Shown: in pieces, positions 17,432-26,399 of the stretch | Layout: every line of letters begins with the position of its first letter | How positions within the stretch are numbered: position 1 is the stretch's first letter | From: Vitreoscilla stercoraria DSM 513 | GTDB lineage: Bacteria; Pseudomonadota; Gammaproteobacteria; Burkholderiales; Neisseriaceae | Assembly: GCF_000382305.1 (NCBI RefSeq) | Contig: NZ_KB908019.1 | Span: 179,416 to 243,415 of the forward strand | Direction of reading: 5' to 3' | Length of the DNA: 64,000 bases | Made by a program: the position numbers and the translations under genes | The notes under the pieces: generated by a model | Database searches by the model: none | Seen by the model: the letters and a program-made list of their open reading frames with translations, nothing else | Told to the model about the DNA's origin: nothing

Positions 17432-17980
17432 ATGTCTCGTTTAACCATCAATACCGTTGCCACTGCCCCTAGCGATGCCCAAGCCCGTGTAGAAGCGGTT
17501 GAAAAAGCCAATGGTTTCATTCCCAACTTAATTGGTGTGTTGTCTAACGCACCAACGGCTTTGGAAATGTACCAAGAAGTGGGCAAAATCAATGCACGCA
17601 CCAGCTTGTCTGCCGCGGAAATCGAAGTGGTACAAATCACGGCTGCTCGCATCAATGAATGTGGTTTTTGCGTGGCAGGTCACACCAAAATCTCAACGCT
17701 TAAAAAATTGTTTGCTGAGGAAGTATTGACTGCCATTCGCGCGGTAGAAGACTTTGCGGCGCAAGAACCTAAATTGAACGCTTTGGCACGTTACACCGTT
17801 GCGGTGATGCAAAACAAAGGTGCGGTGAGTGACGCAGAATTGGCTGCGTTTTTTGCCGCAGGTTACAACCAACAACAAGCCGTTGAAGTGGTGTTGGGTG
17901 TGGCTTTGGCAACGCTTTGCAATTACACCAACAATTTGGCTCAAACTGAAATCAATGAACAATTGCAAGCATTTGCTTAA
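17432..17980 (+). CDS. Carboxymuconolactone decarboxylase/AhpD-like alkylhydroperoxidase family protein
   Basis: A 182-residue all-helical protein. The redox-active CxxC-x2-H motif typical of AhpD-type peroxidase-related proteins reads ECGFCVAGHT, at about 70-79. The N-terminal KANGFIPNLIGVLSNAPTALEMY is also characteristic. Family members reduce peroxides with the CxxC pair or have unknown roles. GGAG lies seven bases before the start. The gene stands between a palindromic operator candidate and a DUS terminator, so it is probably a single regulated unit. It may relate to redox stress, but the substrate is not known. Confidence 0.88.
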   Translation: MSRLTINTVATAPSDAQARVEAVEKANGFIPNLIGVLSNAPTALEMYQEVGKINARTSLSAAEIEVVQITAARINECGFCVAGHTKISTLKKLFAEEVLTAIRAVEDFAAQEPKLNALARYTVAVMQNKGAVSDAELAAFFAAGYNQQQAVEVVLGVALATLCNYTNNLAQTEINEQLQAFA

Positions 17981-17997
17981 TTGATGCATTGATTGTG

Positions 17998-18033
17998 TGA
18001 GCGTCCTGTAAAACGCTTACAGGACGCTTTTTT
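17998..18033 (+). terminator. Uptake-sequence inverted pair terminator
   Basis: GCGTCCTGTAA (18001-18011) and TTACAGGACGC (18017-18027), followed by six T residues. Confidence 0.85.
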
Positions 18034-18075
18034 ATTTGTTGTCTTTGATATTTGTTTTTTGAAAGAACACCCTCC

Positions 18076-19194
18076 ATGACTCGTGAATCTTTGATGCAAG
18101 CGGTGAGTTTGCATGCTCAAACTCAATTGCGCCCTTTGGTTGAAAAAATCGACCGCGAAGGTTTTTATCCTGCTGATTATTTGCGTGGCGTGGGTGAATT
18201 GGGTGGTTTTGCGGCATTGGGAACGGTGGCTGAAGGCGGTTTGGGTTTGGGCTTGGCGGCGCAAATTGAAGTCATTCGCCGCATCGGTCATGAGTGTGGT
18301 TCTACAGCATTTATGGCGTGGTGCCAAAGCGCATGTGCTTGGTATTTACACCAAAGTCAAAATGCTGGCGTGTGTGAGCGTTATTTGAAAGATGTGTTGC
18401 AAGCGAATGTATTGGCAGGCACAGGCATGTCCAACACCGTCAAACATTTGTCTGGCATTGAAAAACATTTGCTCAAAGCACAAAAAACCGATGATGGTTA
18501 TGTGGTCAGCGGCATGTTGCCGTGGGTATCTAACATTGGTGAAGGTCATGTTTGGGCAGCAACAGCGCAAGTGAGTGAAACCGAATTTGTGATGTTCATG
18601 ACGGGCACGCATATGGATGGTGTGACTTTGCGTGATTGTCCTGAGTTTTGCGGCTTGGAAGGCACGCGCACTTTGGGTGTGAAATTCAAAGATGTGGTGA
18701 TTACCGAAGCCGATTTATTGGCAGACACACATCAATTTGCTGATTTCATCAAAGCGATTAAACCGGGCTTTATTTTGTTGCAAATTGGTATGGGTGCGGG
18801 TGTGGTGGATGGTTGCATCGACATCATGCGTGAAAGCAATGTGGTCACAGCACATGTGAATCAATATTTGGACGATGGCGAAGCCGAAACAGCAGCACAA
18901 TTGGCTGACAATTGGGCAGCGACGGTGCGCTTGGCTGAGCAAGCCGATGCAGGCGATGTGTCGATGTTGGAGGTGTGCAAAACCCGTTTGGAGGCATCTG
19001 AATTGTCATTGGCTGCGGCACAGTCGGCGGCGTTGCATGCAGGTGCTAAGGGTTATTTGATGCGCCATCCTGCGCAGCGACGCAACCGTGAAGCGATGTT
19101 CGTGGCGATTGTGACTCCTGCCATCAAACATTTGCGCAAAGAAATTGCCAAGCTCGAATGCGAGTTGGTACAAGCGGCAACAGCAGAAAGTTAA
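18076..19194 (+). CDS. Acyl-CoA-dehydrogenase-family flavoprotein
   Basis: A 372-residue protein with the acyl-CoA dehydrogenase fold: N-terminal helical domain (LGGFAALGTVAEGGLGLGLAAQIEVIRRIG), middle beta domain (GYVVSGMLPWVSNIGEGHVWAATAQ), and C-terminal helical domain. A usual active-site Glu could not be placed, so it may instead be an FAD/FMN monooxygenase of the DszC/SfnC type found beside sulfonate-type transporters. It is the first gene of a tight operon with rubredoxin and an ABC transporter (gaps of 7-18 bases). Start at 18076; the frame is open from 18052. Substrate unknown. Confidence 0.85.
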   Translation: MTRESLMQAVSLHAQTQLRPLVEKIDREGFYPADYLRGVGELGGFAALGTVAEGGLGLGLAAQIEVIRRIGHECGSTAFMAWCQSACAWYLHQSQNAGVCERYLKDVLQANVLAGTGMSNTVKHLSGIEKHLLKAQKTDDGYVVSGMLPWVSNIGEGHVWAATAQVSETEFVMFMTGTHMDGVTLRDCPEFCGLEGTRTLGVKFKDVVITEADLLADTHQFADFIKAIKPGFILLQIGMGAGVVDGCIDIMRESNVVTAHVNQYLDDGEAETAAQLADNWAATVRLAEQADAGDVSMLEVCKTRLEASELSLAAAQSAALHAGAKGYLMRHPAQRRNREAMFVAIVTPAIKHLRKEIAKLECELVQAATAES

Positions 19195-19201
19195 GATAAA
19201 A

Positions 19202-19366
19202 ATGGCACGTTATATTTGTGAGCCTTGTGGCTGGATTTACGATGAAACTGTGGGCGACCCAGAACATGGTTTGCCTGCAGGCACGTTGTTTGAAGACATT
19301 CCTGAGGATTGGGAATGCCCTGATTGCGGTATCGACAAAGAGTTTTTCACCCGTTTACCCGATTAA
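19202..19366 (+). CDS. Rubredoxin
   Basis: A 54-residue, one-iron electron carrier of standard length. The four iron ligands are in CEPCG (residues 6-9) and CPDCG (39-42), with the usual YDxxxGDPEHGLPAGTxFEDIPEDW between them. It begins seven bases after the flavoprotein stop and precedes the ABC ATPase by 18 bases. This placement suggests that it feeds electrons to, or takes them from, the adjacent flavoenzyme. Start at the ATG giving MARYICE; the frame is open upstream. Confidence 0.95.
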   Translation: MARYICEPCGWIYDETVGDPEHGLPAGTLFEDIPEDWECPDCGIDKEFFTRLPD

Positions 19367-19384
19367 TTGCTTGGAATCCGTTTC

Positions 19385-20185
19385 ATGACTGTTTTACATG
19401 CTCACAACATCAATCTTGGCTATCAGCAAAAAGATGGTCAATTCAAGCGCATTTTGCAAAACTTTGATTTGCAATTGGCTCAAGGTCAGTTGGTGACTTT
19501 GCTTGGCCCCAGTGGCGTGGGCAAATCATCGTTGTTGCGTGTGATGGCGGGTTTGCAGCGTCCTGAAAGCGGTGAAGTGTCGTTATTCGACCAAAAAATT
19601 ACCCAACCACATCCTCGTTTGGCATTTGTGTTTCAAAACCCGTCTTTATTGCCGTGGTTGAATGTGCGTGAGAATGTTGGTTTTGGTTTGCGTTTCAAAG
19701 ACCAACCGAAAATCAGCAAAGAAGAAGCCGAGCAGCGCATTACCGAAGCTTTGGCAGATGTGGATTTGGCACATGCGGGTGCTTTGTATCCGAGCGAATT
19801 GTCAGGCGGTATGGCGCAGCGTGTGGCTTTGGCACGTGCTTTGGCGCGTCAGCCGCAAATCATTTTGCTTGATGAGCCATTCAGTGCGCTGGACGAAATC
19901 ACGCGCACACAAATGCAAGGTTTGCTCACGCGTTTGATTGACAAACACCAAGCTGCTGCTGTGCTGGTGACGCATGACATTGATGAAGCTTTGCTCGTGT
20001 CGCAGCGCATTGTGTTAATTGGTAAAATGCCCGGCCGCACGATTGGTGAATGGACTGTGCATCGCCAAGGCGAGGGTGAAGAGGCTTTATTGCAATTGCA
20101 ACACGAGCGCGCAGACATTTTGCGTACCTTACAAAGTGCCAAAGGCGAGCAATTGCAAACGGCCACTGTTGATTTTGTGATTTAA
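19385..20185 (+). CDS. ABC transporter ATP-binding protein (NitT/TauT family)
   Basis: A 266-residue ATPase with Walker A GPSGVGKSS, Q-loop VFQNPSLLPW, signature LSGGMAQRVALARAL and Walker B IILLDEPFSALDE. It belongs to the nitrate/sulfonate/taurine (SsuB/TauB-like) type, with the H-loop in VTHDIDEALL. It energises the permease at 21386-22135. Start taken at the ATG at 19385; the frame opens with TTG at 19367. A DUS-type site (19558-19568) encodes part of QRPESGE. Confidence 0.93.
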   Translation: MTVLHAHNINLGYQQKDGQFKRILQNFDLQLAQGQLVTLLGPSGVGKSSLLRVMAGLQRPESGEVSLFDQKITQPHPRLAFVFQNPSLLPWLNVRENVGFGLRFKDQPKISKEEAEQRITEALADVDLAHAGALYPSELSGGMAQRVALARALARQPQIILLDEPFSALDEITRTQMQGLLTRLIDKHQAAAVLVTHDIDEALLVSQRIVLIGKMPGRTIGEWTVHRQGEGEEALLQLQHERADILRTLQSAKGEQLQTATVDFVI

Positions 20186-20197
20186 GGACGCTTGCTC

Positions 20198-21376
20198 ATG
20201 ATGCCAAGAAATCGCCGTGAATTTTTAAAGCTCGCCAGTTTGTTCAGTATGGCAGGCAGTTTGCCGCTCTTACAAGCTTGTGGACAGCGTTTTGCCCAAC
20301 AACCGAATGCGCCGCTGAAAATTGGTTATCTGCCGATTACCGATGCCACGCCTTTATTGGTTGCTTTAGACCAAGGCTTGTTTGAAAAACGTGGTTTGGA
20401 AGTTGAGCGTGCGGCAATGTTTCGCAGTTGGGCGCAATTGGTGGAAGCGTTCATTTCAGGCCAAGTCAATGTGGTGCATTTGTTGTCTCCCATGACGATT
20501 TGGACGCGTTACGGCTCAACTGCACCTGCCAAAGTGGTGATGTGGAATCACATGGCAGGCTCGGCTTTAACCGTTGGTTTGGACATCAACAGCGTCCAAG
20601 ATTTGGGCGGCAAAACCGTCGCCATTCCATTTTGGTATTCGATACACAATGTGGTGTTGCAGCATATTTTGCGTGAAAGCGGCCTGAAAGTTACTGAAAA
20701 AACGCCTAAAAATGCGCAAGAAGTGCGTTTGTCGGTGATGGCACCTGCGGACATGGTGGCGGCGTTGGCTGCCAAAACCATTGCAGGTTTCATCGTGGCA
20801 GAGCCGTTTAATGCGGTGGCGGAAGTCAAAGGCGTGGGCAAAATCTTGCGTTTCAGTGCCGATGTTTGGCGCGATCATGCGTGTTGCGTGACGCTGATGC
20901 ACGAACACGATGTGCAAAACCGTCCTGAATGGGTCGGTTCGGTGGTGGATGCATTGGTTGAAGCGCAATTGTGGGCAAATGCAAACCGCGCCCAAACCGC
21001 GCATTTGATGAGTAAGCAAGGGCAAAACAAATTCACGCCACACGAAGAAAAAGTGTTGCAACGCGTGTTGTCGCCTGACAGTGCGCAATGGCAATCGTAT
21101 GTCGACAGCGGCATCATTCGCCATCCCGATTGGCAGCAACACCGCATTGATTTTCAACCATATCCTTTCCCAAGTTATACCGAATCCTTGGTAGACATGC
21201 TCCAACAAACGCATATTGCTGGTGTGAACACGTTCTTAAATGATTTGGATGGCAAGCAAGTGGCGCAAGATTTGGTGGACACACGTTTTGTCAAAGCGGC
21301 TTTGCAGCGCCAAAATGCGTTTGAAAAATTTGCTTTACCGCCATCTTTGCAACGCCAAGAAACCATCATTGTGTAA
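20198..21376 (+). CDS. ABC transporter substrate-binding lipoprotein (NrtA/SsuA-like)
   Basis: A 392-residue periplasmic binding protein. The N-terminus has a twin-arginine motif (NRREFLK, 5-11), a hydrophobic stretch and a lipobox-like LLQAC ending at Cys28, so it is probably a Tat-exported lipoprotein. Next comes LKIGYLPITDATPLLVALDQGLF, typical of the nitrate/sulfonate/taurine binding family. AGGA lies nine bases before the ATG at 20198. The ligand is unknown: candidates are sulfonates, nitrate-like anions, or the substrate or product of the flavoprotein in the same operon. Confidence 0.88.
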   Translation: MMPRNRREFLKLASLFSMAGSLPLLQACGQRFAQQPNAPLKIGYLPITDATPLLVALDQGLFEKRGLEVERAAMFRSWAQLVEAFISGQVNVVHLLSPMTIWTRYGSTAPAKVVMWNHMAGSALTVGLDINSVQDLGGKTVAIPFWYSIHNVVLQHILRESGLKVTEKTPKNAQEVRLSVMAPADMVAALAAKTIAGFIVAEPFNAVAEVKGVGKILRFSADVWRDHACCVTLMHEHDVQNRPEWVGSVVDALVEAQLWANANRAQTAHLMSKQGQNKFTPHEEKVLQRVLSPDSAQWQSYVDSGIIRHPDWQQHRIDFQPYPFPSYTESLVDMLQQTHIAGVNTFLNDLDGKQVAQDLVDTRFVKAALQRQNAFEKFALPPSLQRQETIIV

Positions 21377-21385
21377 GGTCTTTGT

Positions 21386-22135
21386 ATGAATCAGAAAAAT
21401 TTGTTGTTGAACCTTGCAGGTTTGGCGGTTTTGTTGCTGTTGTGGTCGGTGGGCGTGGCGGCTTTGGGGCAAAATTTGCCATTGGCAAAATTATTATCAC
21501 CAACGGCGACATTCAGTCATTTATACCATTTGTTGGCTGAAAATTTACTGACTGAGCATATTTTAGCCAGTTTGCAGCGTGTGGGCATTAGCTTAGGTTT
21601 GGCTTTGGCTTTGGGCGTGCCCATTGGTTTGGCAGTTGGACAATCGCGTTTATTGGAGACGGCCAGTAGCGGCTCGTTTCAATTGTTGCGCATGATTTCG
21701 CCATTATCATGGATGCCGATTGTGGTGATGCTTTTTGGCATTGGCAATGCGCCGATTTACTTTTTGCTGACCTTTGCAGCGATTTGGCCGATTATTTTGA
21801 ATACTGCCACAGGTGTTAAAAACATTGATCCGCATTGGTTGCAACTGGGTGCATCTTTAAGTGCCACACGTTGGGAAATGCTGACTAAAATCACTTTGCC
21901 CGCCATCATAGGCCCGATTCTAACTGGTTTGCGTTTGGCCATAGGCGTGGTGTGGATTGTGCTCGTACCATGTGAGATGTTGGGCGTGAACGAAGGTTTG
22001 GGTTATTTTATTTTGGATACGCGCGACCGTTTGGCCTATTCAGAATTGATGGCGGCGATTATTTTGATTGGCGTGATTGGTTGGGCATTGGACAGCAGCG
22101 CTCGCGCTTTACACCGTTATTGGTTGCATTCATAA
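21386..22135 (+). CDS. ABC transporter permease (NitT/TauT family)
   Basis: A 249-residue inner-membrane permease with about six spans. The EAA-type loop that docks the ATPase reads LGASLSATRWEMLTKITLPAIIGPILTGLR (about 153-182). It is the last gene of the flavoprotein-rubredoxin-ABC operon and is followed by an uptake-sequence terminator. Confidence 0.92.
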   Translation: MNQKNLLLNLAGLAVLLLLWSVGVAALGQNLPLAKLLSPTATFSHLYHLLAENLLTEHILASLQRVGISLGLALALGVPIGLAVGQSRLLETASSGSFQLLRMISPLSWMPIVVMLFGIGNAPIYFLLTFAAIWPIILNTATGVKNIDPHWLQLGASLSATRWEMLTKITLPAIIGPILTGLRLAIGVVWIVLVPCEMLGVNEGLGYFILDTRDRLAYSELMAAIILIGVIGWALDSSARALHRYWLHS

Positions 22136-22157
22136 ATTAGGTTATATCTATTCTAAA

Positions 22158-22192
22158 TAAGCGTCCTGTAAATATTTACAGGACGCTTTGGT
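22158..22192 (+). terminator. Uptake-sequence inverted pair terminator
   Basis: GCGTCCTGTAA (22161-22171) and TTACAGGACGC (22176-22186) close the ABC operon. Only three T residues follow. Confidence 0.7.
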
Positions 22193-22234
22193 TTTTGTAT
22201 GGTGCTGAAATAAAATTGAATAAGACAATGCAAA

Positions 22235-23242
22235 ATGAATGAAAAAATGAAAATAGCCGTGTTGTACACAGGTGGTACAATCGGCATGTATGCGGGTGAG
22301 AATGGTTTGCGTCCGAGCCAAGAGACTGTTTTACAAGCTTTGAAGGTTTATCAAACACAAGCCGATTTTGACGTGACGGTGTGTCATCCATTGATAGACT
22401 CATCGCAAGTGACACAAGTGCATTGGTGCGAATGGCAGCAATGGTTGCAACAGCAAACTCATACAGATGCCATTTTGATTTTACATGGCACCGATACGAT
22501 GGCGTATACGGCGAATGTATTGGCGTTGGCAATGGGCAGCTTGCGTGTGCCTGTGGTGTTGACAGGTTCGCAATATCCGTTGGGCACCGAAAATGGCGAT
22601 GCTGAAACCAATTTAGAAGCGGCGGTACAAGCATTGTTGCAAAAAGCCGCGCCCAAACAAGTGAGTGTGGTGTTTGCAAACCAAATGTTGGCAGCCATTG
22701 GCAGCCGTAAAATCAGCACACAAAGTTTGGATGGTTTTGCCAATAAGCATCACCCACCTTTGAATGAATTTCAAAACGCTTTATGGTTGAAATCTTTATG
22801 CGAAACCAATGTGGCGTTGATGCCAAAAACTGCTATGACACCGCTCAACCCCAATATTCGTATCGCCAGTCATTATTGCGTGCCAGCAAGTGAGCAATGG
22901 GCGCTGCGTGCTATTTTGCACAGCGGTGCAGATGCCGTGATTTTGCAAAGTTTTGGTCATGGCAATGGTTGGTTTAGCCAAGCAGATGTGCAAGTGATGC
23001 AAGCGTATCAAGCGCAAGGCGGTATGATTATCAATGTTTCACAAGTTTTTGATGGACATGTCGCAGCGCAATATGAAGCTTCCAAAGCTTTGTTAGATGC
23101 GAAGGTGTTTATGGCGGGAGCTTGGACAGTGGAAACCGCTTATGCCAAAGTATGGGTGGGATTGAGCCAAGGTTTGCGTGGACATGCATTGCAGCATTAT
23201 TTACAACAAGATGTGTTGGGTGACGCAGGTTGTGGGTCTTGA
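22235..23242 (+). CDS. L-asparaginase (AnsA-type)
   Basis: A 335-residue asparaginase that hydrolyses asparagine to aspartate and ammonia. The first catalytic Thr is in YTGGTIGMY (about 11-19) and the second in LILHGTDTMAYTA. VVLTGSQYPLGTENGDAETNL is also conserved. No signal peptide is seen, so it is probably cytoplasmic. The start could also be the ATG at 22247. The stop lies close to a bidirectional terminator shared with the convergent GNAT gene. Confidence 0.9.
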   Translation: MNEKMKIAVLYTGGTIGMYAGENGLRPSQETVLQALKVYQTQADFDVTVCHPLIDSSQVTQVHWCEWQQWLQQQTHTDAILILHGTDTMAYTANVLALAMGSLRVPVVLTGSQYPLGTENGDAETNLEAAVQALLQKAAPKQVSVVFANQMLAAIGSRKISTQSLDGFANKHHPPLNEFQNALWLKSLCETNVALMPKTAMTPLNPNIRIASHYCVPASEQWALRAILHSGADAVILQSFGHGNGWFSQADVQVMQAYQAQGGMIINVSQVFDGHVAAQYEASKALLDAKVFMAGAWTVETAYAKVWVGLSQGLRGHALQHYLQQDVLGDAGCGS

Positions 23243-23262
23243 TGCTGCGACAACAGATGATT

Positions 23263-23297
23263 AAAAGCGTCCTGTAAACTTTACAGGACGCTTTTTA
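23263..23297. terminator. Bidirectional uptake-sequence terminator
   Basis: GCGTCCTGTAA (23267-23277) and TTACAGGACGC (23281-23291), flanked by AAAA and TTTTT, lie between convergent genes. Confidence 0.85.
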
Positions 23298-23303
23298 ATG
23301 GGT

Positions 23304-23798
23304 TTAACCATGTATGTCTAAGTGTTTGCGCATCAATTGGCATTGCACTGTCACTTGTTCATTCAAATTCAATTCGGCATCACCCAAAGCATGGTAATCG
23401 TTCAGTTCATAAAATGGCACTGAATTGAGCGATGCATACAGTTTCACAAAGCCCAAACCTGCATCAAACGCGACTTTTTCAGCTCTTTGTAGCAAAGCCG
23501 TACCCAAGCCTTGTTTGAATACAAACGGATGCACATACAAAGCATCCAATTGTGCTTCTTGGGTATCGAGCTGGAAAAAGCCTTGTACATGCCCTTTGTA
23601 TTCAATCACCCATAAGGCTTTGTGTGGCAAAGTCATGGTTTCCAAATAGCTCTCAGGCGACAACAACACAGACCACGCATTCAAAATCGTGTCATTGTAT
23701 GTGCTGGCGCAGGTATAACGCACCGCATACAAATGGGCATGATAAATCTCATCACAATCGGCAACAGTAGCAGGGCGAATCACAGTAGGTAAAGGCAT
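23304..23798 (-). CDS. GNAT-family N-acetyltransferase
   Basis: A 164-residue GNAT protein. It starts with TVIRPATVADCDEIYHAH and has the acetyl-CoA binding region LDALYVHPFVFKQGLGTALLQRAEK (about 87-111), with Q-x-x-G-x-A/G as expected. The acceptor substrate cannot be told from sequence. Confidence 0.85.
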   Translation of the reverse strand: MPLPTVIRPATVADCDEIYHAHLYAVRYTCASTYNDTILNAWSVLLSPESYLETMTLPHKALWVIEYKGHVQGFFQLDTQEAQLDALYVHPFVFKQGLGTALLQRAEKVAFDAGLGFVKLYASLNSVPFYELNDYHALGDAELNLNEQVTVQCQLMRKHLDIHG

Positions 23799-23825
23799 GC
23801 AGTCAGGCTTTCTGAATCTATCGCA

Positions 23826-24371
23826 TTACATGCGTGACAATTCGTTTTGCAAGGCTTGGACGTTTTGCATGCGATCATCAACCGCACGTTGCAAGCTGGC
23901 CAAGTTTTGTTGTTGGCGTTGGTCATTGTCTGAGCGGATCAATCGTCCATTGCTCAAAGCCAAACGGGCTTGTGCCAAGGCTTTTTTCTCATTGGACAAT
24001 TCGGTGGTGAGAATGTCTCGTCGACCTTGGTCACGATGGTTTTGCGGATGATTGACAGGTTTGGCAGTGGCCGCCGCAGGCGCGGGTGTTGCTGCGTGTG
24101 TCGCGGCGGCGGCGGTTTGGGTACGAGCTTTGGGTGCGGCAGCGGGTGGATTGGCTGCGCTGGCATGATTGGCTTCATTTTGGCGAGCTAAAATCGTTTT
24201 ATCGCTGGTATAAGAGCCAATTTTCTCTAATTTTGCCGTTTGACAATTGCCACTGGGCTTATTGGTGTAGACGTTTTGACCGTTGACCACGCAATGATAA
24301 ACGTTTGCTTGTGCCGTAGACACCGATAACATGCCAAAGCCGACACAAGCCAACCAAATGATGGGCTTCAT
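23826..24371 (-). CDS. Periplasmic DUF4124-like protein with helical tail
   Basis: A 181-residue exported protein. After a signal peptide ending near STAQA comes VYHCVVNGQNVYTNKPSGNCQ, the short beta motif of DUF4124 proteins with two Cys that may form a disulfide. An Ala/Pro-rich linker (about 75-105) leads to a charged helix (about 115-180) likely to form a coiled coil. The ATG at 24371 has AGGAG seven bases upstream; an ATG two codons earlier is too close to it. The function of the family is unknown. It is 18 bases downstream of the ABC-F... neighbour's stop on the same strand is not the case: it lies just 3' of that gene and may be co-transcribed. Confidence 0.78.
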   Translation of the reverse strand: MKPIIWLACVGFGMLSVSTAQANVYHCVVNGQNVYTNKPSGNCQTAKLEKIGSYTSDKTILARQNEANHASAANPPAAAPKARTQTAAAATHAATPAPAAATAKPVNHPQNHRDQGRRDILTTELSNEKKALAQARLALSNGRLIRSDNDQRQQQNLASLQRAVDDRMQNVQALQNELSRM

Positions 24372-24389
24372 GTTCATACTCCTGTTTGA

Positions 24390-26324
24390 TTATTCACCGA
24401 ATTGGGCTTGTATGTCGGCAGTCAATTGTTCTAATTCATCTTGCCACATCAGCCAATCTTCTTCTATTTGTGCCAATTGTGCTTTGATTTCACCCAAGCG
24501 TGTGGCACTTTGCTGCATTTGGGCTTTGTTTTCGGGCGCATAAGCTTCTTCAGAAGACAAAAAGCTTTCTAAGCTTTGTTGTTCGTCTCCCAATTTTGCC
24601 ATTGTCGTTTCGGCGGTGGCAATTTTTTTCTGCAAAGGCTTGGCTTGTTGTGATAATTGTTGGCGTATTTGCGCTTGCTGGCGTTTTTGGTCTTTGCGAT
24701 TGCTGCTGCTCGAAGGCGTGGCATTGGCGTTGCCTGTGGATTGGTTGGCAGCTTGTTCTTGTTGCAAACGCCATTGGCGGTAATCGTTCAAATCGCCATC
24801 AAATTGGTGCAATTGATGGTCGTGAATGAACACAAAACCATCGGTCGTGGCTTCGAGCAAGCTTCTGTCGTGCGACACCACAATCAAAGCGCCCTGAAAG
24901 CTTTGTAAAGCCACTGTTAAAGCGTGGCGCATGTCCAAATCCAAATGGTTGGTCGGCTCGTCCAATAACAATAAATTCGGTTGTTGCCACACAATCATCG
25001 CCAAAGCCAAACGCGCTTTTTCACCGCCTGAAAACGGGGCAATCGCTTGCATCGCCATCTCGCCTTGAAATTGAAAACCGCCTAGAAAATTGCGAATTTC
25101 TTGTTCACGCACTTGCGGGCTCAATTGTTGAATGTGCCAAATCGGGCTTTGGTCGGAGCGCAGCGTTTCCAATTGGTGTTGGGCAAAATAGCCAATATTG
25201 AGTTTTTCAGCACGGATGATTTGACCTGCCAAAGCAGGAATTTCGCCTGAAATGGTTTTGATTAAAGTCGATTTACCGCTGCCATTGACGCCAAGCAAGC
25301 CAATGCGCGCGCCACTTTCTATCGAGAGCGACACTTTTTTCACAATGGTTTTGTCAGCATAACCCAAATCCACCTCGTCCAATTTCAACAAAGGATTGGG
25401 CAAATGTGCCGGTTCAATGAATTCAAAGGAAAATTCACTGTCCAGATGGGCAGGTGCAATGCGCTCCAAACGTGCCAAAGCTTTGATGCGGCTTTGCGCT
25501 TGTACGGCTTTGGTGGCTTTGGCTTTGAAGCGGTCGATGAACGATTGCAAATGGGCAATGTGCGCTTGTTGTTTCACATAGGCTGATTGTTGTTGTGCCA
25601 AACGCTGTGCGCGTTCTTGTTCGTAAAAATCGTAATTGCCGCCGTAAACCGTCAATTTTTGTTGGCTTAATTCCACGGTCGTGTTGGTCACAGCATTCAA
25701 AAAATCGCGGTCGTGCGAAATGATGATTTGAGTGCAATTTAAATTCGCCAAATGTTGCTCGAGCCACAACACCGTTTCTAAATCCAAGTGGTTGGTCGGC
25801 TCGTCAAGCAATAATAAATCCGCGCGACACATCAATGCTTGTGCCAAATTCAAACGCATGCGCCAGCCGCCCGAGAAAGTTTTAACGGCATTTTGTTGCT
25901 CTTCGGTGGAAAACCCCAAACCGTTGAGCAATTTTCCCGCACGAGCAGGCGCGCTGTAAGCATCAATTTCGTCCAATTGTGCCAACACATGCGCCATTTC
26001 TTCACCGTTATTGCTGTCTTCGGCTTGTTTCAAAGCGTCCTGTAAACGTTGCAATTGCGCATCGCCTTGCAAGACATAATCGATGGCTGAACAATCCAAT
26101 GCAGGCGTGTTTTGTGCCACAGAAGCGAGCAGCCAATGCGCAGGCACAGAAGCATCGCCGCCATCGCTGTGCAATTCGCCTTTGAGCAAGGCGAACAAAG
26201 ACGATTTGCCCGTTCCGTTTTTACCAATCAAGCCGATGCGTTGATTGGGATTGATGGTCAGATTGGCTTGGTCAAATAAGACTTTATTGCCGCGTTGTAA
26301 GGTCAGGTTTTGAATGTAAATCAT
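24390..26324 (-). CDS. ABC-F family ATPase (YheS-like)
   Basis: A 644-residue soluble protein with two ABC cassettes. The first has GLIGKNGTGKSSLF, FSGGWRMRLNLAQAL and LLLLDEPTNHLDLE. The second has GLLGVNGSGKSTLIK, FSGGEKARLALAMI and LLLLDEPTNHLDLD. A charged linker joins them and a coiled-coil tail follows. Length and linker match YheS, a ribosome-associated translation factor of the ABC-F class; it is not a transporter. An uptake-type site (26035-26045) inside the gene encodes LQDA. Confidence 0.93.
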   Translation of the reverse strand: MIYIQNLTLQRGNKVLFDQANLTINPNQRIGLIGKNGTGKSSLFALLKGELHSDGGDASVPAHWLLASVAQNTPALDCSAIDYVLQGDAQLQRLQDALKQAEDSNNGEEMAHVLAQLDEIDAYSAPARAGKLLNGLGFSTEEQQNAVKTFSGGWRMRLNLAQALMCRADLLLLDEPTNHLDLETVLWLEQHLANLNCTQIIISHDRDFLNAVTNTTVELSQQKLTVYGGNYDFYEQERAQRLAQQQSAYVKQQAHIAHLQSFIDRFKAKATKAVQAQSRIKALARLERIAPAHLDSEFSFEFIEPAHLPNPLLKLDEVDLGYADKTIVKKVSLSIESGARIGLLGVNGSGKSTLIKTISGEIPALAGQIIRAEKLNIGYFAQHQLETLRSDQSPIWHIQQLSPQVREQEIRNFLGGFQFQGEMAMQAIAPFSGGEKARLALAMIVWQQPNLLLLDEPTNHLDLDMRHALTVALQSFQGALIVVSHDRSLLEATTDGFVFIHDHQLHQFDGDLNDYRQWRLQQEQAANQSTGNANATPSSSSNRKDQKRQQAQIRQQLSQQAKPLQKKIATAETTMAKLGDEQQSLESFLSSEEAYAPENKAQMQQSATRLGEIKAQLAQIEEDWLMWQDELEQLTADIQAQFGE

Positions 26325-26385
26325 GATGGCACACAGAACAAATGAGCCACCATTTTAACACCATCTGCCCATCATGATGTATGGA

Positions 26386-26396
26386 TTACAGGACGC
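26386..26396. repeat. Single uptake-type site in the YheS/ZnuA gap
   Basis: TTACAGGACGC stands alone with no inverted partner, four bases before the znuA-like stop codon. Confidence 0.7.
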
Positions 26397-26399
26397 TTT

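Noticed and set aside
20567..21214. 215-codon open frame antisense to the ABC binding protein
   Set aside because: Mirror frame of a well-supported gene with Arg/His-rich nonsense composition.
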